NCBI GenBank assembly: GCA_964019695.1
Contig: OZ026530.1
Location: 26,734,108-26,798,107, forward strand
Length of the DNA: 64,000 nucleotides
Direction of reading: 5' to 3'
Source of the DNA: Loripinus fragilis
Taxonomy: Eukaryota > Mollusca > Bivalvia > Lucinida > Lucinidae
A program made the translations under genes and the position numbers. Numbering within the stretch: position 1 is the first letter of the stretch; every line of letters starts with the position of its first letter. This document shows, piece after piece, positions 22,086 to 35,046 of the stretch. Below the pieces are notes generated by a model that made no database searches, was not told the origin of the DNA, and saw nothing but the letters and a program-made list of their open reading frames with translations.

Positions 22086-22794
22086 GCGTTACATTTGCAA
22101 GTGCATTAGAATTTCGTTTTGTTTCTGCAATTTACGTTATAATCAAGTAATTTACAGAACAAATCATTTCACTGAAAGCAATTTGAACCAGCACATGACA
22201 TTTCAATACTACTTTAAAAGGCAAATAGCAACTGCTCAGACGAGCCTGTGCATTTGCCCCGTCTCATCATTGGCACACCTTTCAGAAGTTAAATGGCCTA
22301 TAATTTCGCTAGATAGCTGTGCATGAACGCGGACCAAAAATCTCACAAGCAGGATCATCATCTTGAAGCCATTATGTAAAGTGGTTCGAGTTTACATGTA
22401 CAATGATCTGCGTATTTATAAAAATAAAAAATGCTGTCTTTCCTTTGATTCATGCGATTTATTAATTTCAACAAGATCAGATCTTTTTCACACGGCGATC
22501 CAGAACACATTTAATTTTCTTTCTTAAAAATGCCTTTATGCTCCGATACAACAGTGTTTTTGATGACAAAGAGTACACACTTTGGTGATAGATAAGCTAA
22601 ATATGCATTCTGTGATCATCGTTTGGCGACCGCAAACGTTGTTTTTGGCGATTGAAAACGATTTTTGGAAGTATAATTAATGCATTCGCAATTGCCCCAT
22701 ACCCGTGTGTTTTTCAGGGAAATGAAATTTTAAACTGCTCTATTTTCGGAAGTTATTGTACATCTTTGCATGCAATAATTTTCAAATCTGGAAA

Positions 22795-22930
22795 ATAGAG
22801 TACAGTTTGAAGTTCTCCCTTATCGAAATTAATGAACAGTATAGATTATAGATCAAAGGAAGGACGACAAAGTCATGATAAAAATGTAAGTTATTGTATG
22901 TGTGTGCGTCTTTACGGGAAGGTAATCCGC
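22795..22930 (+). repeat. Direct repeat flanking the foldback, right copy
   Basis: Second copy of 21206-21343. Between 22090 and 22795 nothing was recognised except a fragment of the GCTCAGACGAGCCTG repeat near 22230. Confidence 0.8.
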
Positions 22931-23224
22931 GAGCTTTAGCATAAAACCTTCTTGCTCAAAACTAAAGACGTTTTGCAATAGAGTAGAATCAAGCCTGTAT
23001 TGAGAATAATCTAAACGTTTTATTTGTATTTTTCAAATATTTTTAGATCTGGTACTTCTAAAAGTACCAAAATCATTTTAGTAGTAATAGTAAGTTCTGA
23101 TAATATTTATATTGCGTGATCCAAATTTGGACCTAAAAATACTGGTCAGCAGTTTACCTGATCAGCCTTTTAGGGAGTCTGTTTAGCAAATTGGTCTGCA
23201 CCTGTTTTGGTCAGCAGTCAGCAG

Positions 23225-23663
23225 TCAGCTTATTTGTTTTGCTAGAGTGTGCTCTAATGTTGATGACTTCAACAACAGAAACTTATTTTTAACTGCTAAA
23301 TTATTAAAACAAGGTTATAGATATCATAAAATTCGAAAAGCATTTTCTAAATTCTACCACAAACACTCAGAGTTAATTATTAAATACAACATTGGGTTAA
23401 AAACTCTTCTGCAACAAGGCATATCAGAACCTATATTTTATGGTGATTTAGTCTATAAATTCAAACGAATTGTTGGAAAACCTAATTTCAGTGATCAATT
23501 CAAAAAGATAGTAAAACGTTATATAAGGGTTGGATATAATTTGGATATCATGCGACAGTCTGCATGCCTAGTTTTAAACCCAATCACGGTTTATAGCTAT
23601 GGTTTCCTCTTTAATTGCATGACGGTGGGTCAGGCCTCAGACTCTATGACGGCTCTGACATAA
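23225..23663 (+). pseudogene. Penelope-like RT C-terminal fragment (copy 0, lacks the later insertion)
   Basis: An open frame of about 140 codons gives the C-terminal part of the reverse transcriptase found in the array to the right. Residues FNNRNLFLTAKLL, GYRYHKIRKAFSKFY, EPIFYGDLVYKF and NPITVYSYGFLFNC precede a probable natural stop at 23661-23663. It aligns with 25279-25590 of the first array unit, but it has neither the ~1.09 kb insertion nor the C-terminal deletion seen there. The whole N-terminal part is absent. It therefore shows the state of the element before the array was amplified, and it borders the array directly, as in the partial tandem copies common for Penelope-like elements. 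Confidence 0.82.
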
Positions 23664-24459
23664 AGCTTTAATCGGTGGGTTGGTGCCTGATGCTTATCTG
23701 TAGCTGGACCCACCATGGCTCAACTTGAGGTTTTATTTAGCTCTGACTATCTGTGAGTCATGAGCCCTTTTCATTGTTTCATCATGAAGTGTTAATTTGA
23801 TTAGAGTAGTTTCCATAATGATACATTGCATTAGTTAGATGGCCTCCATGCGAGCTGAACATTTCTTGTACTTCAACAACAGCAGAACCTAGGGCGAAGA
23901 TTTGGTACCAGTAAAATGCATTTAAGCCCCCCGGTGGCTTAGGCTGCTGTCCGTTCTAAGGCGGTGGTTCTGTTGTTGTTGACTTTTTGTTTATTGTTAC
24001 TCCCATTGTGGGAGTCTGTAATTGTTCTATGTTTTGTTGTACGTTACTTTATGTCCATTCTAGTATTGCAATCATCTTGATGGGGAAGAGAGAGCTGGTT
24101 GCTTTGCTTAATTTGTCTTCCTGGTGTCTCGTGATGGTTGAGCGGCTCTTCCTCACGGTGCCATGGGGTTGTCTGCAGTTTGTGATTGTGGTATTTGCTG
24201 ATCATACTCACTTACTATTTTTTATTGAAAAAGGCAGCCTTTTAGGGAGACCCCAGCCCATGCCTCAACCTCTAGTGATTCTAGACAAGCTGTTGTTGCT
24301 ATCCCCAAACACAGTGCTAAATATTTTCTCTGGGCCTTGTTTAATTGCTTACAGTTTTCAATCTGCCATACACTGGATAATATTCTTCATTAGGTAAAAC
24401 TAAACTTTTGTAAAGTTGTATCCTGTTCTTCACCCTCACTCGTTCAGACTTGCCTACTA

Positions 24460-25590
24460 CATGTAATGCAGCCGTCGCATTTCCTCACTGCGATTAAAAC
24501 CATGTCATTAAATATTGCACAACAGTTTATGAAAGAAATGGTTAAAATTTATTTTGGTCTATTAAAACTTCAGGTGAAATTCTTAATAAATTGAAGTCTA
24601 GAATATTTTCTAGCATCTGGTTTGTCTACATATTATTTCTCTACTCTCTATACTACATTGCCTCATAATCTAATTAAAGAAAAACTAACAGAATTAATTG
24701 AACAAACATTTAACAGAGAGGGCTCACTTTATTTGGCTTGTAATGATAAAAATGCCTTTTTTACTTCTGGAGAACCTAAACGATATAAATTGTGGTCATG
24801 TCAGAAAATGTGTGATGCGCTCCATTATCTTTTGGACAATATATTTATAAGATTTGGCTCGAAATTATATAGACAAATTGTAGGTATTCCAATGGATACT
24901 AATTAAGCTCCTCTTGTTGCAGATTTGTTTTTGTTTTGTTATGAGAGAGACTTTATGTTGTCTCTTTCAGCCAATAATCAAATTGATATTATTGAAGCTT
25001 TTAACTCAACCTCCAGATATTTAGATGACTTACTTAATATTGATTATCCTTATTTTGAACAAATGGTAGGTCAGATATATCCCACTGAACTTCAGTTATA
25101 TAAGGCGAATTCTTCTGATACTGAAGCTCTGTTTTTGGACTTGAACTTGTCAATAGCAAATGGCATAGTTTCTTCTAAAATTTATGATAAACAGGAGGGT
25201 TTTATTTTGAAATAGTAAATTTCCCATTTCTTGATGGAGATGTTCCTCGCTTTCCTTCCTATGGTGTATATATTTCTCAGCTTATTCGTTTTGCTAGTGT
25301 ATGTTCTAATGTTGATGACTTCAACAACAGAAACTTATTTTTAACTGCTAACAAGGCTATAGATATCATAAAATTCGAAAAGCATTTTCTAAATTCAACC
25401 ACAGACACTCAGAGTTAATTGTTAAATACAACATTGTGTTAAAAATTCTTCTGCAACAATGCATATCAGAACCTATATTTTATGGTGATTTAGTTTATAG
25501 ATTCAAACAAATTGTTGGAAAACCTAATTTTAGTGATCAATTCAAAAAGATAGTAAAACGTTATATAAGGGTTAGATATAACTTGGATAC
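24460..25590 (+). pseudogene. Penelope-like reverse transcriptase pseudogene, array unit 1
   Basis: The remains read in order: HVIKYC, an FWSIKTSGEILNKLKS segment, FSTLYTTLPHNLIKEKL, AFFTSGEPKRY, CDALHYLLDNIFIRFGSKLY, GIPMDTN, a stop at 24904-24906, APLVADLFLFCYERDF, RYLDDLLNI (catalytic region), EALFLDLNLSI and a VNFPFLDGDVP segment. The usual GIPMGTNCAP box is damaged twice (Gly to Asp, Cys to stop), a second stop follows near 25213, and frameshifts occur at about 24600 and 25350. The RYLDD and FLDL boxes fit Penelope-like and related RTs. No GIY-YIG endonuclease is seen. Family assignment is moderate; reverse-transcriptase identity is firm. Confidence 0.85.
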
Positions 25591-26676
25591 TGTGGATGGA
25601 CAATGACCATGGACTTTGCGATGGACCAATGTTTACAATTGGACGCTCGTCAAAGTCACAGCCTTGGTGCTGGTTGGACTGTCAAATAAATAACCAGACA
25701 GGAAAGAAACACCTACCTTGCTGTGTTCTATATGTCAAATAGCACGTATACAAAAGCTGCATCATTCTTATTGTATTAGATCTATTCCTGGACATTGTGA
25801 CCTTCAGACAGACATTTCGAGCTGTCTCAGTGACATAATCTCTTTTCTGCAAATAGATTTAACCTTGCCTGCTGTGCATACTATTTTAACAGATCAGTTT
25901 GTCCGGAAAGTGACACTAAAAGATTGCGGGCTTGCAACAAGCTTGAACCCAGATCAGACATGATCAAACGGTCTGACTGGTGGTGTTCCTAAAATAGTCT
26001 TGATATTAAATTGTACATGATAAAAATGACAAAAATATGAAAACTTATCCAGCATGCAAAGAGTTATAATAAGCTCATTTCAAATCACGTAGGTGTCAAA
26101 AATCTTTTTATCTGGAGTTTGAATAGGCTTTGAAATGAATATCACATTGATCTTTACCCTTAGAACGTCGATCATAACAAATTGCACTGTACACTCTTCG
26201 TGAATTTCAGGGAGATAATAGACCTTGATATTTTATATGAATCATCTACCAGCAGACAATTCACATAAAATGTCTTTCCTTATTTGGTTTCTATTAAAAG
26301 ACAGCAACAAACTTTAAAAGTGTTGTTTGTTTAATACGGTCAGCTTTATTATCCTGTAAGAAATGTGTGATTGCTGCAACCTTGCACAATCTTTCTACAC
26401 AGACCCAGTAGAGAATTTATTGGATACATGATACGTTTATATGCTGCGGAATAAAACTGTGCACCAAGCTACACAACACGGAGCCTGATATTTGTGATCT
26501 ATGACACGTCAAAAGCATCTATTTTAGGAGCACTGACACGTTACGTATACAGTGACCTTTCCCTAAACACAAGGTAGGTGTTGCTTTCCTAATATATGAA
26601 TCCAATCAGGATCGACCATGTGACTTTGCGATGAGCTGCTGACAATTGTTGTGCTCACGCTCGTGAATCGGTTAGT
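25591..26676. mobile_element. ~1.09 kb insertion in the RT C-terminus, array unit 1
   Basis: Comparison with copy 0 (23225-23663) shows extra DNA between the TTGGATA and GACAGTCTRCATGCC segments. Inside are 21 bp inverted repeats with one mismatch (25700-25720, AGGAAAGAAACACCTACC; 26570-26590). Outside them, ACCATG-GACTTTGCGATG occurs in direct orientation at both ends (about 25606-25623 and 26615-26633). No transposase is encoded and no clear target duplication was found. It also carries a fragment of the CAGATCAGAC hairpin family near 25950. Best read as a non-autonomous DNA transposon or a composite. Confidence 0.65.
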
Positions 26677-27430
26677 GACAGTCTACATGCCTAGTTTTAA
26701 ACCCAATCACAGTTCACTATCTGTGAGTCATGAGCCCTTTTCATTGTTTCATCATGGTGTGTTAATTTGATTAGAGTGTTTCTCCATGATGATATATTGC
26801 ATTAGTTAGATGGCCTCCATGCTAGCTGAACATTTCTTGTACTTCAACAACAGCAGAACCTAGGGCGAAGATTTGATACCAGTTAAATGCATTTAAGCCC
26901 CCCGGTGGCTTAGGCTGCTGTCTGTTCTAAGGTAGTGGTTCTGTTGTTGTTGACTTTTTGTTTATTGTTACTCCCATTGTGGCAGTCTGTAATTGTTCTA
27001 TATTTTGTTGTACGTTACTTTATATCCATTCTAGTATTGCAATCATCTTGATTGGGAAGAGAGAGCTGATTGCTTTGCTTAATTTGTCTTCTTGGTGTCT
27101 CGTGATGGTTGAGCGGCTCTTCCTCACGGTGCCATGGGGTTGTCTGCAGTTTGTGATTGTGGTATTTGCTGATCATACTCACTTACTATTTTTTATTGAA
27201 AAAGGCAGCCTTTTAGGGAGACCCCAGCCCATGCCTCAACCTCTAGTGATTCTAGACAAGCTGTTGTTGCTATCCCCAAACACAGTGCTAAATATTTTCT
27301 CTGGGCCTTGTTTAATTGCTTACAGTTTTCAATCTGCCATACACTGGATAATATTCTTCATTAGGTAAAACTAAACTTTTGTAAAGTTGTATCCTGTTCT
27401 TCACCCTCACTCGTTCAGACTTGCCTACTA

Positions 27431-28561
27431 CATGTAATGCAGCCGTCGCATTTCCTCACTGCGATTAAAACCATGTCATTAAATATTGCACAACAGTTTA
27501 TGAAAGAAATGGTTAAAATTTATTTTGGTCTATTAAAACTTCAGGTGAAATTCTTAATAAATTGAAGTCTAGAATATTTTCTAGCATCTGGTTTGTCTAC
27601 ATATTATTTCTCTACTCTCTATACTACATTGCCTCATAATCTAATTAAAGAAAAACTAACAGAATTAATTGAACAAACATTTAACAGAGAGGGCTCACTT
27701 TATTTGGCTTGTAATGATAAAAATGCCTTTTTTACTTCTGGAGAACCTAAACGATATAAATTGTGGTCATGTCAGAAAATGTGTGATGCGCTCCATTATC
27801 TTTTGGACAATATATTTATAAGATTTGGCTCGAAATTATATAGACAAATTGTAGGTATTCCAATGGATACTAATTAAGCTCCTCTTGTTGCAGATTTGTT
27901 TTTGTTTTGTTATGAGAGAGACTTTATGTTGTCTCTTTCAGCCAATAATCAAATTGATATTATTGAAGCTTTTAACTCAACCTCCAGATATTTAGATGAC
28001 TTACTTAATATTGATTATCCTTATTTTGAACAAATGGTAGGTCAGATATATCCCACTGAACTTCAGTTATATAAGGCGAATTCTTCTGATACTGAAGCTC
28101 TGTTTTTGGACTTGAACTTGTCAATAGCAAATGGCATAGTTTCTTCTAAAATTTATGATAAACAGGAGGGTTTTATTTTGAAATAGTAAATTTCCCATTT
28201 CTTGATGGAGATGTTCCTCGCTTTCCTTCCTATGGTGTATATATTTCTCAGCTTATTCGTTTTGCTAGTGTATGTTCTAATGTTGATGACTTCAACAACA
28301 GAAACTTATTTTTAACTGCTAACAAGGCTATAGATATCATAAAATTCGAAAAGCATTTTCTAAATTCAACCACAGACACTCAGAGTTAATTGTTAAATAC
28401 AACATTGTGTTAAAAATTCTTCTGCAACAATGCATATCAGAACCTATATTTTATGGTGATTTAGTTTATAGATTCAAACAAATTGTTGGAAAACCTAATT
28501 TTAGTGATCAATTCAAAAAGATAGTAAAACGTTATATAAGGGTTAGATATAACTTGGATAC
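27431..28561 (+). pseudogene. Penelope-like reverse transcriptase pseudogene, array unit 2
   Basis: Same sequence and same inactivating changes as the unit 1 copy: the stop inside the GIPMDTN box at 27875-27877 and the stop after EGFILK at 28184-28186. Identity of the lesions shows copying by tandem duplication rather than by independent insertion. Confidence 0.85.
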
Positions 28562-29647
28562 TGTGGATGGACAATGACCATGGACTTTGCGATGGACCAA
28601 TGTTTACAATTGGACGCTCGTCAAAGTCACAGCCTTGGTGCTGGTTGGACTGTCAAATAAATAACCAGACAGGAAAGAAACACCTACCTTGCTGTGTTCT
28701 ATATGTCAAATAGCACGTATACAAAAGCTGCATCATTCTTATTGTATTAGATCTATTCCTGGACATTGTGACCTTCAGACAGACATTTCGAGCTGTCTCA
28801 GTGACATAATCTCTTTTCTGCAAATAGATTTAACCTTGCCTGCTGTGCATACTATTTTAACAGATCAGTTTGTCCGGAAAGTGACACTAAAAGATTGCGG
28901 GCTTGCAACAAGCTTGAACCCAGATCAGACATGATCAAACGGTCTGACTGGTGGTGTTCCTAAAATAGTCTTGATATTAAATTGTACATGATAAAAATGA
29001 CAAAAATATGAAAACTTATCCAGCATGCAAAGAGTTATAATAAGCTCATTTCAAATCACGTAGGTGTCAAAAATCTTTTTATCTGGAGTTTGAATAGGCT
29101 TTGAAATGAATATCACATTGATCTTTACCCTTAGAACGTCGATCATAACAAATTGCACTGTACACTCTTCGTGAATTTCAGGGAGATAATAGACCTTGAT
29201 ATTTTATATGAATCATCTACCAGCAGACAATTCACATGAAATGTCTTTCCTTATTTGGTTTCTATTAAAAGACAGCAACAAACTTTAAAAGTGTTGTTTG
29301 TTTAATACGGTCAGCTTTATTATCCTGTAAGAAATGTGTGATTGCTGCAACCTTGCACAATCTTTCTACACAGACCCAGTAGAGAATTTATTGGATACAT
29401 GATACGTTTATATGCTGCGGAATAAAACTGTGCACCAAGCTACACAACACGGAGCCTGATATTTGTGATCTATGACACGTCAAAAGCATCTATTTTAGGA
29501 GCACTGACACGTTACGTATACAGTGACCTTTCCCTAAACACAAGGTAGGTGTTGCTTTCCTAATATATGAATCCAATCAGGATCGACCATGTGACTTTGC
29601 GATGAGCTGCTGACAATTGTTGTGCTCACGCTCGTGAATCGGTTAGT
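28562..29647. mobile_element. ~1.09 kb insertion, array unit 2
   Basis: Same insertion and junctions as at 25591-26676, shifted by 2971 bp. Confidence 0.65.
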
Positions 29648-30401
29648 GACAGTCTACATGCCTAGTTTTAAACCCAATCACAGTTCACTATCTGTGAGTC
29701 ATGAGCCCTTTTCATTGTTTCATCATGGTGTGTTAATTTGATTAGAGTGTTTCTCCATGATGATATATTGCATTAGTTAGATGGCCTCCATGCTAGCTGA
29801 ACATTTCTTGTACTTCAACAACAGCAGAACCTAGGGCGAAGATTTGATACCAGTTAAATGCATTTAAGCCCCCCGGTGGCTTAGGCTGCTGTCTGTTCTA
29901 AGGTAGTGGTTCTGTTGTTGTTGACTTTTTGTTTATTGTTACTCCCATTGTGGCAGTCTGTAATTGTTCTATATTTTGTTGTACGTTACTTTATATCCAT
30001 TCTAGTATTGCAATCATCTTGATTGGGAAGAGAGAGCTGATTGCTTTGCTTAATTTGTCTTCTTGGTGTCTCGTGATGGTTGAGCGGCTCTTCCTCACGG
30101 TGCCATGGGGTTGTCTGCAGTTTGTGATTGTGGTATTTGCTGATCATACTCACTTACTATTTTTTATTGAAAAAGGCAGCCTTTTAGGGAGACCCCAGCC
30201 CATGCCTCAACCTCTAGTGATTCTAGACAAGCTGTTGTTGCTATCCCCAAACACAGTGCTAAATATTTTCTCTGGGCCTTGTTTAATTGCTTACAGTTTT
30301 CAATCTGCCATACACTGGATAATATTCTTCATTAGGTAAAACTAAACTTTTGTAAAGTTGTATCCTGTTCTTCACCCTCACTCGTTCAGACTTGCCTACT
30401 A

Positions 30402-31532
30402 CATGTAATGCAGCCGTCGCATTTCCTCACTGCGATTAAAACCATGTCATTAAATATTGCACAACAGTTTATGAAAGAAATGGTTAAAATTTATTTTGGT
30501 CTATTAAAACTTCAGGTGAAATTCTTAATAAATTGAAGTCTAGAATATTTTCTAGCATCTGGTTTGTCTACATATTATTTCTCTACTCTCTATACTACAT
30601 TGCCTCATAATCTAATTAAAGAAAAACTAACAGAATTAATTGAACAAACATTTAACAGAGAGGGCTCACTTTATTTGGCTTGTAATGATAAAAATGCCTT
30701 TTTTACTTCTGGAGAACCTAAACGATATAAATTGTGGTCATGTCAGAAAATGTGTGATGCGCTCCATTATCTTTTGGACAATATATTTATAAGATTTGGC
30801 TCGAAATTATATAGACAAATTGTAGGTATTCCAATGGATACTAATTAAGCTCCTCTTGTTGCAGATTTGTTTTTGTTTTGTTATGAGAGAGACTTTATGT
30901 TGTCTCTTTCAGCCAATAATCAAATTGATATTATTGAAGCTTTTAACTCAACCTCCAGATATTTAGATGACTTACTTAATATTGATTATCCTTATTTTGA
31001 ACAAATGGTAGGTCAGATATATCCCACTGAACTTCAGTTATATAAGGCGAATTCTTCTGATACTGAAGCTCTGTTTTTGGACTTGAACTTGTCAATAGCA
31101 AATGGCATAGTTTCTTCTAAAATTTATGATAAACAGGAGGGTTTTATTTTGAAATAGTAAATTTCCCATTTCTTGATGGAGATGTTCCTCGCTTTCCTTC
31201 CTATGGTGTATATATTTCTCAGCTTATTCGTTTTGCTAGTGTATGTTCTAATGTTGATGACTTCAACAACAGAAACTTATTTTTAACTGCTAACAAGGCT
31301 ATAGATATCATAAAATTCGAAAAGCATTTTCTAAATTCAACCACAGACACTCAGAGTTAATTGTTAAATACAACATTGTGTTAAAAATTCTTCTGCAACA
31401 ATGCATATCAGAACCTATATTTTATGGTGATTTAGTTTATAGATTCAAACAAATTGTTGGAAAACCTAATTTTAGTGATCAATTCAAAAAGATAGTAAAA
31501 CGTTATATAAGGGTTAGATATAACTTGGATAC
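30402..31532 (+). pseudogene. Penelope-like reverse transcriptase pseudogene, array unit 3
   Basis: Same lesions again (stops at 30846-30848 and 31155-31157). I found no difference from the unit 2 copy. Confidence 0.85.
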
Positions 31533-32618
31533 TGTGGATGGACAATGACCATGGACTTTGCGATGGACCAATGTTTACAATTGGACGCTCGTCAAAGTCA
31601 CAGCCTTGGTGCTGGTTGGACTGTCAAATAAATAACCAGACAGGAAAGAAACACCTACCTTGCTGTGTTCTATATGTCAAATAGCACGTATACAAAAGCT
31701 GCATCATTCTTATTGTATTAGATCTATTCCTGGACATTGTGACCTTCAGACAGACATTTCGAGCTGTCTCAGTGACATAATCTCTTTTCTGCAAATAGAT
31801 TTAACCTTGCCTGCTGTGCATACTATTTTAACAGATCAGTTTGTCCGGAAAGTGACACTAAAAGATTGCGGGCTTGCAACAAGCTTGAACCCAGATCAGA
31901 CATGATCAAACGGTCTGACTGGTGGTGTTCCTAAAATAGTCTTGATATTAAATTGTACATGATAAAAATGACAAAAATATGAAAACTTATCCAGCATGCA
32001 AAGAGTTATAATAAGCTCATTTCAAATCACGTAGGTGTCAAAAATCTTTTTATCTGGAGTTTGAATAGGCTTTGAAATGAATATCACATTGATCTTTACC
32101 CTTAGAACGTCGATCATAACAAATTGCACTGTACACTCTTCGTGAATTTCAGGGAGATAATAGACCTTGATATTTTATATGAATCATCTACCAGCAGACA
32201 ATTCACATGAAATGTCTTTCCTTATTTGGTTTCTATTAAAAGACAGCAACAAACTTTAAAAGTGTTGTTTGTTTAATACGGTCAGCTTTATTATCCTGTA
32301 AGAAATGTGTGATTGCTGCAACCTTGCACAATCTTTCTACACAGACCCAGTAGAGAATTTATTGGATACATGATACGTTTATATGCTGCGGAATAAAACT
32401 GTGCACCAAGCTACACAACACGGAGCCTGATATTTGTGATCTATGACACGTCAAAAGCATCTATTTTAGGAGCACTGACACGTTACGTATACAGTGACCT
32501 TTCCCTAAACACAAGGTAGGTGTTGCTTTCCTAATATATGAATCCAATCAGGATCGACCATGTGACTTTGCGATGAGCTGCTGACAATTGTTGTGCTCAC
32601 GCTCGTGAATCGGTTAGT
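31533..32618. mobile_element. ~1.09 kb insertion, array unit 3
   Basis: Same insertion and junctions as in units 1 and 2. Confidence 0.65.
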
Positions 32619-33359
32619 GACAGTCTACATGCCTAGTTTTAAACCCAATCACAGTTCACTATCTGTGAGTCATGAGCCCTTTTCATTGTTTCATCATGGT
32701 GTGTTAATTTGATTAGAGTGTTTCTCCATGATGATATATTGCATTAGTTAGATGGCCTCCATGCTAGCTGAACATTTCTTGTACTTCAACAACAGCAGAA
32801 CCTAGGGCGAAGATTTGATACCAGTTAAATGCATTTAAGCCCCCCGGTGGCTTAGGCTGCTGTCTGTTCTAAGGTAGTGGTTCTGTTGTTGTTGACTTTT
32901 TGTTTATTGTTACTCCCATTGTGGCAGTCTGTAATTGTTCTATATTTTGTTGTACGTTACTTTATATCCATTCTAGTATTGCAATCATCTTGATTGGGAA
33001 GAGAGAGCTGATTGCTTTGCTTAATTTGTCTTCTTGGTGTCTCGTGATGGTTTAGCGGCTCTTCCTCACAGTGCCATGGGGTTGTCTGCGGTTTGTGATT
33101 GTGGTATTTCCTGATCATACTCACTAACTATTTTTCTTTCTTTCTTGTAATACCGGCTCCATCAAATTTTGATCATTACGCCAGGAGCTTTTCTTTCAAT
33201 GGAGTCCATGTGAGTTTGAAATGTAAGTTTACCATCTTTCTTTCTCTTTCTTTCTCTATATACTGCCTGGCGCTCATTTTTGAGCATTATCGGCAGGTAT
33301 ACATTGTACACTCTGTGTTGCAGGATGAAAGCCTACAAGCAACCATATCTAAATTACCG

Positions 33360-33578
33360 TAGGGTTCTTTAACCTGCAAAAAGGTGACTTTCCCTGCACA
33401 GGAGACATCCAGTTAACATCCCGATCCGAAGGACGATGCACTTATCTAGTGTCATCCCCGCAAATGACACTAGAGAAAGTGTGTTCGGACTCCGAAATTT
33501 TCCTCGCTGCGATCGGGGATCTGACCTTGGACCTCTAGAACTAGAGGCAAGTGCGCTAACCACTGAGCTACCACGTTT
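33360..33578 (-). mobile_element. tRNA-derived SINE, third family
   Basis: The minus strand reads GTGGTAGCTCAGTGGTTAGC (box A) ... AGGTCAGATCCC (box B) followed by about 140 bp of body containing TAGTGTCATTTGCGGGGATG. It lies just beyond the end of the tandem array. Confidence 0.75.
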
Positions 33579-34910
33579 TCAACGCTACCATCTACTTTAA
33601 AAGTAAGTAAGGGTGCAAAGATCAGGAATCGATACAATCAATCGATACCAATGGGAATATAAGACCTAATAATTTTTGTGCAGAAGATTATTTGATTTTC
33701 TATCAGTCTTGAGATATAACTTATGTTATTCTTTTTCGCAGAAGACGGTAATTTCGATGATACGCTATACCCTACCAAAATAGATCGGTTTACTGTTTTG
33801 CGTATGATCTAATCACTGTTATTGAAACGCTCATGAATTTTGAGAATGAGATTGACAATGATGAAATTAGAATTTATACACAGTTAATATCGATCCTCAA
33901 AATGGAGTTTTTGTTTTGATGTTTGTGATATTTCTAAAACAAATACTGCCCTTTTTAGCCACAATAAACTAAAACACACACGATTCATTGTAAGGTGAGG
34001 ATACTTCAATGCATTAAGAATAAATTATTCCATTCACATCGGAGATGAAAACAAAAGAAAACCGATTTTATAAGCTGAGTAACGCTGTGTTTTTCTTGGC
34101 CCGAATTGTGGGAGTGTTCAGTCATTTGCTTATTGTTGAATTTGTGTCTCATTTGCCAGCAGATACCGCCAGATATTCCTTTGTGACTCCTATAATCATT
34201 TTCGTGACCAAGAAAAACCGAAAAGTCCTAAGAAACACAACTGGTACAAGGCTTAAAAAAGGGTTACCTTACTTATGAGCCTTCCAACAATTCTACGGTA
34301 TGCAGATGTGGGGAGAAGAGAAGATTGTGCCACAAGGCCTGATACAGAATACAGTGTGGAGGGTTAGCCCTCAGTAGATGTAGCTGTTTGTTTTCTTCGT
34401 TGTTGTTGTTGATCTATTTATATCGTTAAAACTCTTTAACCCGGCCATCAAATGAGGTCTCTAAGATTCTTTTGAATGTATGAAAACTGATTTAAACATG
34501 CATAAATGAAGAAAATATGTGCTGTTTTCGCCTGATTATGGTGTAAAAAACTGTCAATTAAATAATGCTGCACTTTGTTTTATGAAAATTAAATCCATTT
34601 TTGACAATTTAGTTGTCTCGTGATGTGCTCTTTGACAATCTGTCGCCATTGTTGTTGTCATTTTAGGGTTCTGGTTAACACAATAAGAGTTAACTAATTA
34701 ATGCATCTTGTGAAATCCCAGGGCTTATTTTGAATGTGGGTCGACTCGGCCTCGGGTCAAGTCGGCCTGGTCAGATCTCGGGCTGGTCCCATATTAAGCC
34801 TACTTTTTGCATGCTGGTGGGAATGTGTTTAATAGAAAAAAGAGTTTGTTGAACAAAAGTTGGAGGAAGGATGTCTGATACTTGAAACATGTTCATGCGC
34901 TGCTTATTCC

Positions 34911-34962
34911 ATTTTCTAAACCGCACCAGGGACACTCTGTATCAGTTGATATAGAGTGTCCA
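34911..34962. repeat. Hairpin GGACACTCT ... AGAGTGTCC
   Basis: Stem of about 14 bp with GTATCAGTTGATATA at the tip. Between 33.6 and 34.9 kb I recognise no gene or element. Confidence 0.55.
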
Positions 34963-35046
34963 GGGGGCTGCCAGCACTTATCATACTTTTTTTTTTAAAC
35001 AATTGGCACCTTTCACGTTTATTGCTTTGATCAGACTTTTAATTTA

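Larger units (their letters stand above)
23746..33134 (+). repeat. Tandem array: three ~2971 bp units plus a 477 bp partial unit
   Basis: Units run 23746-26715, 26716-29686, 29687-32657 and a partial 32658-33134. Equivalent ORFs repeat at exact 2971 bp steps. Units 2 and 3 show no difference in the stretches compared. Unit 1 differs mainly in its first ~350 bp and at a single base near 26271. Each unit consists of a 5' region, a dead Penelope-like RT, a ~1.09 kb insertion and a short RT remnant. The partial fourth unit picks up several substitutions after about 33050 and diverges at about 33135. Shared stop codons show that the unit was already dead when it was amplified. Confidence 0.95.

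Noticed and set aside
21877..22326. 149-codon plus-strand frame
   Set aside because: Its first half is the right arm of the foldback element and the rest has no protein-like features.
23987..24397. 136-codon frame repeated in each array unit, membrane-protein-like
   Set aside because: Hydrophobicity comes from T-rich DNA; part of it is a dispersed repeat and the frame is the non-coding 5' region of the unit.
34045..34278. 77-codon frame ending in a hydrophobic stretch that loosely resembles the last GPCR helix
   Set aside because: No upstream helices, no consistent splice phase and no motif beyond a few hydrophobic residues.
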